From assembly GCA_963969395.1 (NCBI GenBank), contig OZ017804.1, positions 9,300,001 to 9,364,000 on the forward strand: a DNA stretch of 64,000 bases. Direction: 5' to 3'. Positions within the stretch are counted from its first letter, which is position 1; each line of letters begins with the position of its first letter. The notes below the pieces were generated by a model. That model was not told where the DNA came from, did no database searches, and saw nothing but the letters and a program-made list of their open reading frames with translations. Origin of the DNA: Pseudoscleropodium purum (lineage: Eukaryota > Streptophyta > Bryopsida > Hypnales > Brachytheciaceae). A program made the position numbers and the translations under genes. Positions 11,811 to 21,740 of this stretch are shown piece by piece.

Positions 11811-14800
11811 TCAGTAATCCTCTCCGCCCTCGTCGGCATCTCTGTCCAAAGCTGCCCCCGCGGCCTCCAGATTCGCAATAGCAGCAGCAACGGATGCCTC
11901 TGGGATGACATGAGATGTGGGAGGTCCTTTCTTTGCGTGCGAGGGCATTCTGTGCGAGTACAAGACAATGTTGACATGGACCATCTGCGAAAGACAGAGT
12001 TCCTTGTGCCATCTTCGGGTCCAGCACTCCCTCGCAATGAGCGCTTTTGACTCCCTCTTGGCTTTCATCGGAGTCCACCACTCAATTTTAAAATTACCAT
12101 ACGTGGGCCCCGGAGACATGTCCACACATTGGAGTACTCGTCCCAGCCAGACACGCAGATGATTGTTATGACATGGTCGACAAAGAACAAAGTCTCCGAG
12201 CAGAACATCCTTGAATGGATTGAATCTCAAGCGCGGCCTGTCCTTCGCAGGTCCGTAGTATGGAGTGGGATCCCCTTTGTCCTCCGGAGTGGTGTCTACT
12301 GAATAATTCTCCTCCGCCCCCTTGTCTACAAAAGTCGACGTGTGATCTCTTGTCCAGTCAGAGAGCGGCCATAATCCTTCTTGAAGCAATGCAGGAGTTT
12401 GAGGCAGCGCCGAATTGATCTCCGATTGAATTCTTTCCCAGTAAGCCACACAGCCTGCCATTTCCTGTGCGTACCGTTTATCTCTAGCCATTCCCGATTT
12501 CCAGAATTCAATGAACTTTGCTATTCCGTTTTTGATGAATGTCTGTTTCTCATTGCACTTTGTAGCCCTTGCGACTTCCTTTTCTGCATTTCGCCTTCTG
12601 GTATTAATGTCCACATTCCCCCAGAGTGCCTTGAAAGGCACAGGTCGAGGGTCCCCCTGTGGAATATTGGGTTGTCCATTTTCGTCCGCTGTCCACATTT
12701 TGACAGGTGCGCCAGGAGGCAGCCACGAAGAATCTGTAGCCCTGAGCTTGTACCTCATGACCGGCCATCCACGATCCACACCATCCTCCACGACGTAGAA
12801 CTTGAAGAGGTGTTTATCTCCGAGCCCGATGATTTTGTTCACCCCATCATGATGGAAGCCCTTGAAGTATGATTTGAAGTCCGCCACTTCTTGCACGAAC
12901 TCCGGAATGAAGGCTACAGTCTTCTGTGAATCCATGAACGCCTTCATGAGATCCGCAAGTACGTATGTGTTCTTCCTTTTGATCAGTTTCGAGAGATAAC
13001 TGAAGTGCGCATCAATGTCCTCGTGCGTATGCCCAACAATAAGGAACCCCACTGAAACTTCCTTGAATATGCGCCTGGCAATGAGCAGTGAGCAGAAAGT
13101 CATGAGGAATCGATTTTTGTTGTCCTTTGCTGAATTGTCGAGTTGCAAGAACAGTTTCCTCGGAAGTGGGACTTGAGGTCGTCTTGGTCTCGCTGCGTCG
13201 ATCACCATGTCTGAGGCCTGCGGGATTGACGAGTTGCATCTCGATTTCCCATGAAGCAAAGCCTCGAAGAAGGTGTTTAGCGGTGGAGTGGAGAAGAGGA
13301 TCTTGGACTCCCGAACAGGTGGTAGTTCTAGGGCCCTGAGGACCCTGCAGATGGACGAAATTGTGAAATTTGAATCTCCAGGCCAGAGTGATGTGGAGTA
13401 TTGTGCATACGCGCCATCTCCATGTCCATGTGTGAGCATTCCAGTACACGAGATTGGTATTTGCCCTAGCCCTGCGGTGGCCTTGGTGATGCGCTGCATC
13501 CTCGGAATGGCAGTCTTTGTGGTGTCCATTTTGTCATGAATAATGCAGAGGAAATCTGATGGATTTTGCACCGACTGCACGGTCCATCCATTGTATACAT
13601 TTCTACAAGCGCGGTGGTAATTGAGATGTCTCTCTCTATCGTCGACCAGGGCCTGCCACTCATCACAACCTCTTGGATACTTTGCAATGAATTCTACCAG
13701 GAAGTCACATTCTGTACATTTTGAGAAATTGCTCCCTACGGCCTTGACCTCTACGCTTTTGAAATAAGCATTCCGAAGGCGGCTGATAGCAGACTGCGAG
13801 ACCAGCTTTATATTGCATATTCCATTGACCTGAAGAACATGACTTCATGGATGAGTTTCCATGGAAGACTATAGAGTTGTATCGGCTGGCAGCCGACAGA
13901 ACTGCAAATGACGGCCTATAGAAAGGAAAGATCAATGGCTTCTACATTCAAAGTCCAGACATGATTGTATCGGCTGGCAGCTGATAAAAGGACTTTTCTA
14001 CTGTAGACGAAGAGGCAGATGATGGACTTACATAATTGACTTGTTCGCGCATGTGATCCCAATTCATTGTAGAGGGGAGGACCTTGAGATTGTCGACGCG
14101 TTTATTTCCAACCATTCTGAACTCGTTTGGCATTTTGTCGGCATTGTCGTCGATGATCGTTTTGAGGGTTGCTTGAGCTTGGATTGTTTGTGGCCGTGGC
14201 CGTCGGGCCCCCGCATTTCCATGCGAGCCGTTAACGGATCCTCCCACGGCCGCAGCCTTGTAAACATGATAGGCCGACCTCGATACCTCGTGAATGATAT
14301 ACCATGCGTTCTCGTAGACGTCTGTATTTGCAAGAGTAATGAATTTTTTTCTTGGAATAACCCCTGCATGAAGCTGACTCTGCACCGCATATGCTACCTC
14401 CCTCCTACTCTCGAATGTGCAAGCGAAGAACTTTCGTCGTATAGACCTTGTGTCCTCCTAGGGAAACGTCTGGCAGCATCTGAGCTTACAACACTTCTGT
14501 GAGCTGACCTTACGTACCTCCATCTCCGAGGTCTTCATTTGCAGTCTGGATTGGCTTTCGTGATTCTTGGGAATCACCCTTCTACGCACAGAGCGGTATA
14601 GATTCCTCGGTACCCCCTGCATTCCGTTATCGTCCGACTCATTCAATAGAGTAGCCTCTGAGCAGAGCGTGACAATTTTAGATAGTAGCCTTCCACCCTC
14701 CAACCTTGTGTGTGTGAGCCTCCAGCGCATGGTTGTCATTTGCAGTTCGTCATTGTCCAATACGAACATGACCCCGACATCCGTGTCGCCCAGGACGCCA

Positions 14801-15864
14801 TCATCGCAGGCCTCATCTGGTAGGCAGACTTGGATCATGGCTCTTCTGAGAACCGAGAAGTCGTCATTGAGAAGTTTACAGTATTGATTTCTCCAAAGCG
14901 GTCTATCTGGGATTGGAAGTCCAGCTTGCATTCCATCCGGATGGCCATTATCTCCACTTTGAGTATCAGCTCTAAACGCGTCCGAATGCTCCATACTGTC
15001 AGCAACACTTGTGTCGGACACGGCAGTGCCAAAGGTACTGTAACCATGAACATTGCGGTGATCCTCTACAGACCCGCGGCTGTCATCGTCGGACGAATAG
15101 AGCCTATCATCTCGGTCGTCTTCATCTGATGCAGTAGGAAGTACTCGCTGTGTTCCCGAATCACATAATTCTACCTGTACATTGTTCGAATTCCCACCAC
15201 TCTCGTAGTTACCATCGACTTGAGCCTGCATGAAATGGGTCGCAGGTTCTCCTGTCGGCTGGCAGCCGACAACCTTGGTTATTGGGACGGAGGTCTCGAT
15301 TGGTCTGACCTTATAACCACTCCAGAGTATTTTGAATCCAAAACAACATTTGAGTGTCATGAATTCAGGAATCTCGCAATAAGCACTCTAATCTTGGAAA
15401 TCATCAACGATGTGCAATAGCTTCACAACAAGGAAGAAGCTGTGTGGAACGCGAAAGCCTTCCCAGTAACCCTTCGGAGAGCATTGTACAATTGTACCTA
15501 CACCAGCATACAGCACATCCGTGCCCACAGTCTGCAGTAGTGAGACATCCATATTGACAGTGAGTGACAGGAATTGTTGTATGGGTTTTTCATCTGTGAC
15601 CACTTGTATCGGCTGCCGGCCGACACCAGCAGAAGAAGACCCTTCAGACTCTGCATGAGGATAGATATTCTCTGCCTCCCACACGATTGACCTTCCCGGA
15701 CAGTATCGCAGGAACACCATGTCTCCCTCAGGAAACGGAAGAGGCATATCGAGGTTATTTGGAACGTCTAGGACATGAACGCGTACGAGGTAGGGATCGC
15801 GGCTGACCACCCTTTCTACGACCGCCCTTCCGGAGTAGTATAATCCTTCCAGTGTAAGAGCCAC
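11811..15864 (-). CDS. DUF7869-like (transposase-like) protein, 4 recognised exons, one in-frame stop
   Basis: Exons by frame and splice-site fit: 15864-15310, 15225-14518, 14457-14032 and 13829-11811, all phase 0. Together they give about 1,235 codons. Numbering from codon 15,864, the last exon carries a Cys/His/Arg-rich stretch (CTEC ... DDRERHLNYHRAC, about 600-635). It is followed by HDKMD near 661-665, LDNSAKDNKN near 793-802 and GHTHEDID near 829-836. This is the pattern of DUF7869 proteins, whose spaced aspartates look like an RNase-H-fold transposase core; the catalytic role is inference. Near the C-terminus a segment with VLCRP, VWLGRV and IEWWTP resembles a small beta-rich domain. 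Exon 1 has an in-frame TAG at 15,390-15,388 (codon 159). The true start is unresolved: 15,864 is GTG, preceded by an acceptor-like ATGTAG, so a 5' exon is probably missing. Introns 15309-15226 and 14031-13830 contain palindromes. Confidence 0.75.
13880..13986. repeat. Two palindromes in an intron of the DUF7869-like gene
   Basis: TATCGGCTGGCAGCCGACA at 13,880-13,898 and TATCGGCTGGCAGCTGATA at 13,968-13,986 lie 88 bp apart inside the 202-bp intron 14031-13830. Removing the intron joins frames cleanly on both sides, so the sites are outside the coding sequence. Confidence 0.85.
15253..15271. repeat. Palindrome in intron 1 of the DUF7869-like gene
   Basis: TGTCGGCTGGCAGCCGACA is a perfect palindrome with an odd centre. 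It lies in the 84-bp intron 15309-15226, whose length is a multiple of three and which contains no stop, so retention would keep the reading frame open. Confidence 0.8.
15607..15625. repeat. Palindrome inside coding exon 1 of the DUF7869-like gene
   Basis: TATCGGCTGCCGGCCGACA reads in the gene as V-G-R-Q-P-I. It is one of only two copies that clearly lie in coding sequence. The palindrome has no stop codon in any of the six frames, which lets it sit in an exon. Confidence 0.7.
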
Positions 15865-16023
15865 AACAACTCCCTTCTACATTTTCAGTCTTCCGGAGCC
15901 TCTATTTTTCGTGAATGCCTCAATAGGACTCGCACCCAATGTCTAGTCATCAGATCCACTCATGATTTGAAATAGGAGTCAGAACCCACAATGTCGGAAT
16001 CTTTGTCAGACCCGTGATGACCT

Positions 16024-16172
16024 TATCGGCTGGCAGCCGATACGTCTGTTTACCTGGTGCTTCACGACCTTCCTGGTACAGAAATTGGTATCGACTGGCA
16101 GCCGATACATTTGTGTACTTGGTGCTTTACGACCTTTCTGGTACAGAAATTGGTATCGGCTCGCAGCCAATA
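16024..16172. repeat. Three palindromes on a 65-bp tandem repeat
   Basis: Copies start at 16,024 (perfect TATCGGCTGGCAGCCGATA), 16,089 (one change) and 16,154 (two changes). The spacers are also similar: each reads TACST..TGGTGCTT.ACGACCTT.CTGGTACAG-like, showing true tandem duplication of a 65-bp unit, with the first copy best preserved. Confidence 0.9.
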
Positions 16173-16915
16173 CCACTGTCCGTACGGCAAAGCACAGAGG
16201 CAGGACTGTACAGCTAGAACTTTGGGGATCATGCACGAAGCTAGATTTTGCACTTCCTATGATCTAGGCACTGTCCACAGATGCTCTGACCAGTAAAAAT
16301 AATGAAATGGAAACACATGTGCAACCGAATAGGAAATCTTGAACCTCTGTCAAGCAACTAATTTCCGAGAATGCTCCTGACTACTACTGCAATTAGAATC
16401 CTACTGCAATTCAAATGTAGCTTGGAGCAATTCAAATCCCACTACAAATCCTACGTAAGCCTAAACGCCAAATAACAACTGTCGAAGAGCGCTTCCTGAA
16501 CCCGGAGACTACTCAATGCTGCACTGAACTGAGGTCTACTGAATTCCCTGTCACGTTGCATCCCTCATAAACATTCCACAACAAGCCACTGCAATTCCCT
16601 GACGGTTCTTGGACGCTCTGAGTGCGTGTGTGGGGCAAATGAAAATGGAAGTCCTCCAAGATCTGATCCTAGGTGAGCAAGCCTAAAACTGAATTTGGCG
16701 CCTGAAATTTGAATCTGGAAGAGGATGAAATTGTGGTGATTGCAAGAGAGACAAGTCCGTGCATTGGGAGATCGTGTTGGGAAACGTACGCATCTCTGCA
16801 ATGAATGTTCGTAACTTCCATGTACTTTGCTGGATGTGGAGTACATGCTAATGGATGAAAACCTGCGATGGATGAAATTTATGGAAGAACGGACTCGGTT
16901 TGTCATGATTGCGCC

Positions 16916-16934
16916 TACCGACTAGCAGCCGAGG
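16916..16934. repeat. Degenerate palindrome copy
   Basis: It matches 14 of 19 consensus positions (right half AGCAGCCGA is best kept). It is counted as a weak copy. Confidence 0.45.
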
Positions 16935-16995
16935 GTTTAGGAGGTATACACCCCTAGCCACTTTCATTTTCTCTCATTTGCCATTTGCGTCTCTT

Positions 16996-17080
16996 GCTCT
17001 CTCTCTGTCACTCACTCTCACTCTCACTCACTCTCACTCACTCTCACTCACTCTCAGCCTCACTCACTCTCACTCTACCA
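16996..17080. repeat. CT/CACT microsatellite
   Basis: A pyrimidine-rich stretch of repeated CTCACT units with a short CTCTCTCT run lies in the presumed leader of the ParB-like gene, about 190 bp before its start codon. CT-rich leaders are common near plant transcription starts. Confidence 0.75.
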
Positions 17081-17104
17081 TTCTCCCTCCTTCAGTCCGG
17101 CTTG

Positions 17105-17246
17105 CAGCTGACATCCCCTCGCAAAGCAAAGCAGCAGCCGATACATCCTAGCGCAGCCGATACGCATTTCTGGCCAGCCGACAGTGAAGGAGAGCGAAGC
17201 AAGCGTGCTTTTTCAGCAGCCGACAAGTCATCTTCAGCAGCCGATA
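17105..17246 (+). promoter_or_regulatory. Array of five to six palindrome half-sites in the leader
   Basis: CAGCCGAYA occurs exactly at 17,135, 17,154, 17,175, 17,217 and 17,238, all on the plus strand. A related CAGCTGACA starts at 17,105. The last ends 20 bp before the start codon at 17,267. Half-sites without their partner arm, all in one orientation, differ from the full palindromes elsewhere and suggest a leader or promoter element bound by the same factor. Confidence 0.7.
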
Positions 17247-17266
17247 AGCGACAGAGTCCATTGGCG

Positions 17267-20200
17267 ATGGCGTCCTCCGATTTGGCGATTGAGAGGTACT
17301 TTTCACTACATGTATCGGCTGCCAGCCGATACACTGTCATTTGCTATATCATATAGGATAGCCATTGAGATTCTGAGGCACCTATTACTTGCTATATCGG
17401 CTAGCAGCCGACATACATTGCAACACTTACTAGGAGCCTGAGCTTAAGCTATGTCGGCTGGCAGCCGATATGATCCTGGGACGATTGACTTAGGAATTTC
17501 TAGAAATGTCTTTCGACGGTAGGATTTAGGGACTGAGAGGTTGTATCGACTAGCAACCGATACAGTGGATGCACAAAGTGAAGGTGCATAGTGTGAGTGT
17601 ACTGAGAATTCAATTGTATTATTCTGTAGGAAACCAACTTAGGAATTTCTAGAAATGTCTTCCGACGGTAGGGTTTAGGGACTAAGAGGTTGTATCGGCT
17701 GGCAGCCGATACAGTGGATGCACAAAATGAAGGTGCATAGTGTGAGTGTACTGAGAATTCAATTGTATTGTTCTGTAGGAAACCGACTCTCTTGGCCCGC
17801 CTTCTGGAAAAGCAAATCCCAAACTCTCGGATATTGGGAGACGGGTATCCACCGAGGGCAACATGGCGAGCGATCGAGGCCATCCAAGAATGGGGTCTGT
17901 GTTGGAGGCAGTTACCTGACACGACAGTGGAGATCGTATGCTCCTTCAAGCTGAAAGGGAACATGACCCCTGGCAAAGGAAGTGTATTGTCCGTCATGGC
18001 TGTTGGCGATTCCGTGCACGTCATGATATGCTTGATGCCACTGGGAAGCACGGATGGAGTTGCCAATTATTTCGCGGTGGAGTTGCCGGTGAACAAGTGC
18101 ACGGAGGAGGTCTGTGGAGAGAAGTCAATGTCGATGGGCATGACGTTCGAGGGAAACACGCCGTCCAGTGCAGAGGAGCTCATCCAGGGCTGGGAGTGCT
18201 TGAAGATAGAGCGCGATGAACACAATGCATTCATCGCTCATGAGTTGGAAAAGGGGAAGAAAAAGGTACCCTCGGCAAGGAAGCAAGTGGCGGCGAGAGT
18301 GACTGAAGACGTTGCTACTGATCTACAGGAGACCGGGTCACCCAGCAAACCGAAGAGAAAAGCGAAGGCTAGGGACGACCCCAACAAGCCGCTGAAGCTG
18401 ACACTCGACAAGGCACTCCGGCGTGGAAATCATCTCACAACCAAGACGAAGGAGAACGAGGTGAATGCTATTTACCACGCGTTGGAAACAGGGCTCCTGC
18501 ACGCGTTTCCTTACAAAAAGCAACGTCTTCCGGGGGTCATTCACTCGGACAAATTCCACATTGCACCGGACGAGTTGAAGTACCGGAAGATTGCAAAGGA
18601 CCGACTTGGCCAGGTAATTCGACGATCACTTCCATCCTTTACTGGTTTTTATCTTCCCATATAATGTATCAGCTGGCAACCGACATCTGTAGCTGGTCCT
18701 TAATATTTTGGCCTTCTCTCAATTCAGGTGAAGACCATGTACAAGGGATACAGGTCCATCAAGAAGAAGCCAGAAATCCATGGGATTCCTCTGAAGCGGG
18801 CTCCACTGCCAATGGACAAAGGGCTAGACGCCGTGATGGACGAGTGTCCCGGGAAGGAACAGACTATTGTTGTCGACGGCATCTCAATGCCGTGGTGGAA
18901 GGCGCCAAATATCCACTGGTATATCATTGGTGGGCAACACACAGTGACGGCCTATCGAGAATTGGCCGAGCAATATCTGGACGGCTCTGAAGCCAAAACC
19001 GACCTCCTGGAATTCGAGGTCGTTCCGGTATTCAGTAGAGACCCGGACACACTTGTTAGAGTCTCCAATGCCCTCAATCTCAACATCGCGGAGAAAGTGG
19101 CAAAGGAGACCTTCAAATCCTGCGCAGAGATGGGAAGAGCGGCATGGGTGCAGGCGGGGTACCCAGAGCCGCATCGTGGAGGTGGAAAGCCGTCAACAGC
19201 ATTTGAGGTAATTCCCACGCACCTTTATTTTTTTCTCCCTTTTGATTAATATATTATGTATCGGCTGGCAGCCGATACCATTCTCGCATGTTCTAAACAT
19301 TGCGGTGGAACTCCTCCAAGCTGCGAAGCTGAAGGTGATGGCGCACTTCGTGGATGAGAAGGTGTCCTCCAAGTTGCCCCTCATCTTCATCAAGGAGACC
19401 ACCTGGGTGCTATGGACGGAGGTCTTCGATGCGTGGGAGAACGGGGAGCTTATTGGAGATGATGGGACTGTGCCGAATCTCCTCGTCAATCAAAAGCCGC
19501 TCACTCACATCACCAAAACGGATCTCACGCCAACGCTGGGGCTTCGGGATTCGGATCTGTGCGAGCTAGGGCGGGAGATCGTTGCACTTCGCGTGAGCAT
19601 CAAGAACACCGCGAAGGCCAAGTCCTCGGGGAAGATCACTCTCTTCGACTGGTGCAAGGACAAAAAGCTGGACAGAATCGTCATGAACGAGATCATGTGG
19701 ACCAGGAAGAAGCATCCCCTTCCCTGCAAGGACCAAGGCTGGACCCCATATACTGACGAGGATTGGATGGAGCTTGCTGAAAAGGAGGGGTACTCAGCGG
19801 CCGTAGTCCGAAACGTCTGGAAGGACATGATGAAGTTCACGGACGCCAACAACTAGTTGAAGGGGCGAGTGAACCCTATGAATCCAACGACGGACAAGTC
19901 GAAGGATGGCAAGGCGCTGGGGGTCTTCTTCACGACGTTGGCGAACTACGCCAAAGTCGAAATGCCTCTGACGCGTGGGAAGTCCGCCAACCTGAAATAC
20001 GAATGCTATGTTGGAAAGAGTATTCCTGAGGTGGTCGACTTCGTCCGTCAATCGAAGGGGAATATGGCGCTGGAACCCAAGGACAAAAAATTCATTGTCC
20101 TCTTTGGGTATACAGATATGGGGGAATCGGTTCCAGTGAACAAGAACGATGTGCTCAATCTAGCACTGGCCGCTGAAATCCCTGAGGTGGACGGTCCGAA

Positions 20201-21576
20201 TATCGAGGAGACCGAAGCGTATATCCCCCTGCCAATGCTCCTTATCGGGAACACGCGTTTCCGAGATTCTGTCGCGACGGCCTCGTACTCGTCCTCGTCC
20301 TCCTGGTACTACCATTCGGTGTACTATCAACCATCTCCCCGTGGAGGCTTTCAGAAGGCGGAGATTGAATCCATGCCTTTGGTCACTCTGTCCTTGACCT
20401 TTCCGAAGCCCGAGGACAGGTCTAGTATTTTCCCGGTCTTCAAGCACTTCACTGGGATCAACAAGGCGCCTAACTGGTTCAATGTTGACGTTGAGGGCAA
20501 GGTCGACTGGAATGGCGGGATGTGCGGGGTTGGTCATGGACTTCTAGAGAAACTGATGATGCCGACCCTAAAATCCAAGGATGCCACCATCATCAACATC
20601 TGGGGGGGCGGGAACATCATGGAGATCGCTCTGGTAAGTTTTCTTATCCCTTCCTCACATTTGCATTGTTCAAAGGAAGTGAAATCCTGTCGGCTGGCAG
20701 CCGATACAACATGTTACTCACTTGTACTCCATGGATTCGTAGAGGAATGGGCGGGCCGTCATGGAGTTCGTTCGGGAGGAGGACGGATTGCAGAAGGCCA
20801 CGGAACGTGTGAGGGGAATGAACCTCGTCTCCTCGGCTTCCTTGGGACCTTCTTTGGGGACGTTTGCGCTGACAGACCAAGGGAGCGCAAGCGGATCGGG
20901 GCAAGTGTCGCCTGCGGCATCACATCAGCAACTGCGGCCGATCTTGACCCTCAATCTGATGGAGACTCCCGGTGGCGCGGCGGCGCGGAGACGGCCACAG
21001 GGTCAGTCTCAGGAGCGACCAGCAATTCAGACGTTTTTTATTGACTCAAACAGTGATGACACCCCGGAAGAGACACTCATTCGAAGGCAGTGGCAACGAA
21101 GTCCTTCATCTCCACGGCGTTCTCTCAATCTCCCCCCGGCTCCAAATTCGGAGATGCTCAAGATGCTCCGACCGAAAAATTCATCGGTCACAATGGTCGT
21201 GGACTTGCACGTTCAGCCACCGTCAGAGGAGATTCGCAAGATTCCACAGGCTCCAGTGGTCAGTCCTACGACAGAGCCTCAAGTGGGAGTCACTGCAATT
21301 GGCCACCCAGCTACTACAGCTGACATTAGTATCGGCTACCAGCCGACACCCATGGTGGTTTCCCCGCCTGAACCACGACAGGGAAGAAGCAAGGGGGCCA
21401 CGTTCGAAAAGGAGTCGGAGTCGGCGGACTCGCGGAGGTCAACTCGGGTTCAGCAAAAGCGGAAACGACCGAGTAACGAGGAAGACGGTGGCGCGGCGGC
21501 GCGGGAACATGACTTCCCAAATGAAGCGATGTCTCCCGCTCGATCTCAGAGGCGAGCTCAGACTAGAGGTTCGTAG
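17267..21576 (+). CDS. ParB-like protein with methylase-like C-terminal segment, 5 exons, one in-frame stop
   Basis: Exons: 17267-17295, 17779-18613, 18728-19207, 19272-20633 and 20743-21576, joining in frame to about 1,180 codons. ATG at 17,267 begins a short first exon; AG|G across the first junction restores codon phase. Residues about 190-225 include a basic KPKRKAKAR stretch. The WYIIGGQHTVTAYRELAE segment near 352-369 with a later VSNALNLN matches the ParB/sulfiredoxin-like fold (GGQH equals the G-x-H/R core). Near codon 870-925, GHGLLEKLM, then NIWGGGNIMEIAL and NGRAVMEF, resemble the end of N6/N4 DNA methylases, but I see no DPPY, so activity is doubtful. The C-terminus is Ser/Pro-rich and basic. 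An in-frame TAG at 19,854-19,856 follows codon 642. The acceptor at 19,271 lies inside a palindrome; the next in-phase AG is at 19,328. Confidence 0.7.
17313..17711. repeat. Five palindromes in intron 1 of the ParB-like gene
   Basis: Copies lie at 17,313 (perfect, C centre), 17,395, 17,452, 17,544 and 17,693 (perfect, G centre). All are inside the 483-bp intron 17296-17778, the densest cluster of full sites in the element. The last two are related by the 149-bp tandem duplication. Confidence 0.85.
17490..17787 (+). repeat. 149-bp tandem duplication carrying a palindrome and a splice acceptor
   Basis: Unit 1 (17,490-17,638) and unit 2 (17,639-17,787) are nearly identical, each with a palindrome and the acceptor-like TTCTGTAGGAAACC. 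The palindrome in unit 1 has three changes from consensus while that in unit 2 is perfect. Only the unit 2 acceptor (exon at 17,779) is followed by the long open frame. Confidence 0.85.
18667..18685. repeat. Palindrome in intron 2 of the ParB-like gene
   Basis: TATCAGCTGGCAACCGACA lies in the 114-bp intron 18614-18727, whose edges are CAG|GTAATT and TTCAG|GTG. Confidence 0.8.
19259..19277. repeat. Perfect palindrome overlapping an intron 3' end
   Basis: TATCGGCTGGCAGCCGATA is a perfect copy. The only in-phase acceptor before 19,328 is the CAG at 19,269-19,271 within it, which would make the intron 64 bp and place the right arm (CCGATA, Pro-Ile) in the exon. Confidence 0.75.
20688..20706. repeat. 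Palindrome in intron 4 of the ParB-like gene
   Basis: TGTCGGCTGGCAGCCGATA lies in the 109-bp intron 20634-20742 (CTG|GTAAGT ... CGTAG|AGG). Confidence 0.8.
21330..21348. repeat. Palindrome inside the last coding exon of the ParB-like gene
   Basis: TATCGGCTACCAGCCGACA is read as I-G-Y-Q-P-T in a low-complexity Ser/Pro-rich tail. It is the first of a run of copies whose centre base is C rather than G. Confidence 0.75.
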
Positions 21577-21711
21577 GCGATAGACATGCTCCACGATGTT
21601 TGTGGAGTATCTAAAATAGCTCATGTATACATAGCACTGCCTGGCTCAGACTTGTGCGTAGACTTGTCAGTAGGAGCCTTCATCTCGACAGACTAGAGTA
21701 CTTATGGACTA

Positions 21712-21730
21712 TGTCGGCTGCCAGCCGATA
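21712..21730. repeat. Palindrome between the ParB-like and first HAD-like genes
   Basis: TGTCGGCTGCCAGCCGATA ends 10 bp before the ATG at 21,741 proposed as the start of the first phosphatase-like gene. An alternative in-frame ATG at 21,711 overlaps the palindrome by its TG. Confidence 0.8.
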
Positions 21731-21740
21731 CGGTGCACGA

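Larger units (their letters stand above)
15865..17266. promoter_or_regulatory. Divergent intergenic region with clustered palindromes and half-sites
   Basis: This 1.4-kb spacer separates the divergent DUF7869-like and ParB-like genes and should hold both promoters. It contains three palindromes spaced exactly 65 bp apart (16,024, 16,089, 16,154), a weak copy at 16,916 and a CT/CACT microsatellite near 16,996-17,080. A run of same-orientation half-sites follows just before the ParB-like start codon. The 16,200-16,900 part shows no gene. A regulatory role is inferred from this clustering. Confidence 0.6.

Noticed and set aside
12381..12872. Plus-strand 163-codon frame opposite the DUF7869-like gene
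   Set aside because: It is antisense to a much longer frame with recognisable motifs and shows no features of its own.
16006..16296. Several overlapping frames of 60-79 codons
   Set aside because: They arise because the palindrome and its 65-bp repeat are free of stops in all six frames.
17500..18066. Minus-strand 188-codon frame
   Set aside because: It is the shadow of the plus-strand exon and of the 149-bp tandem duplication; the repeated peptide in it simply mirrors the duplicated DNA.
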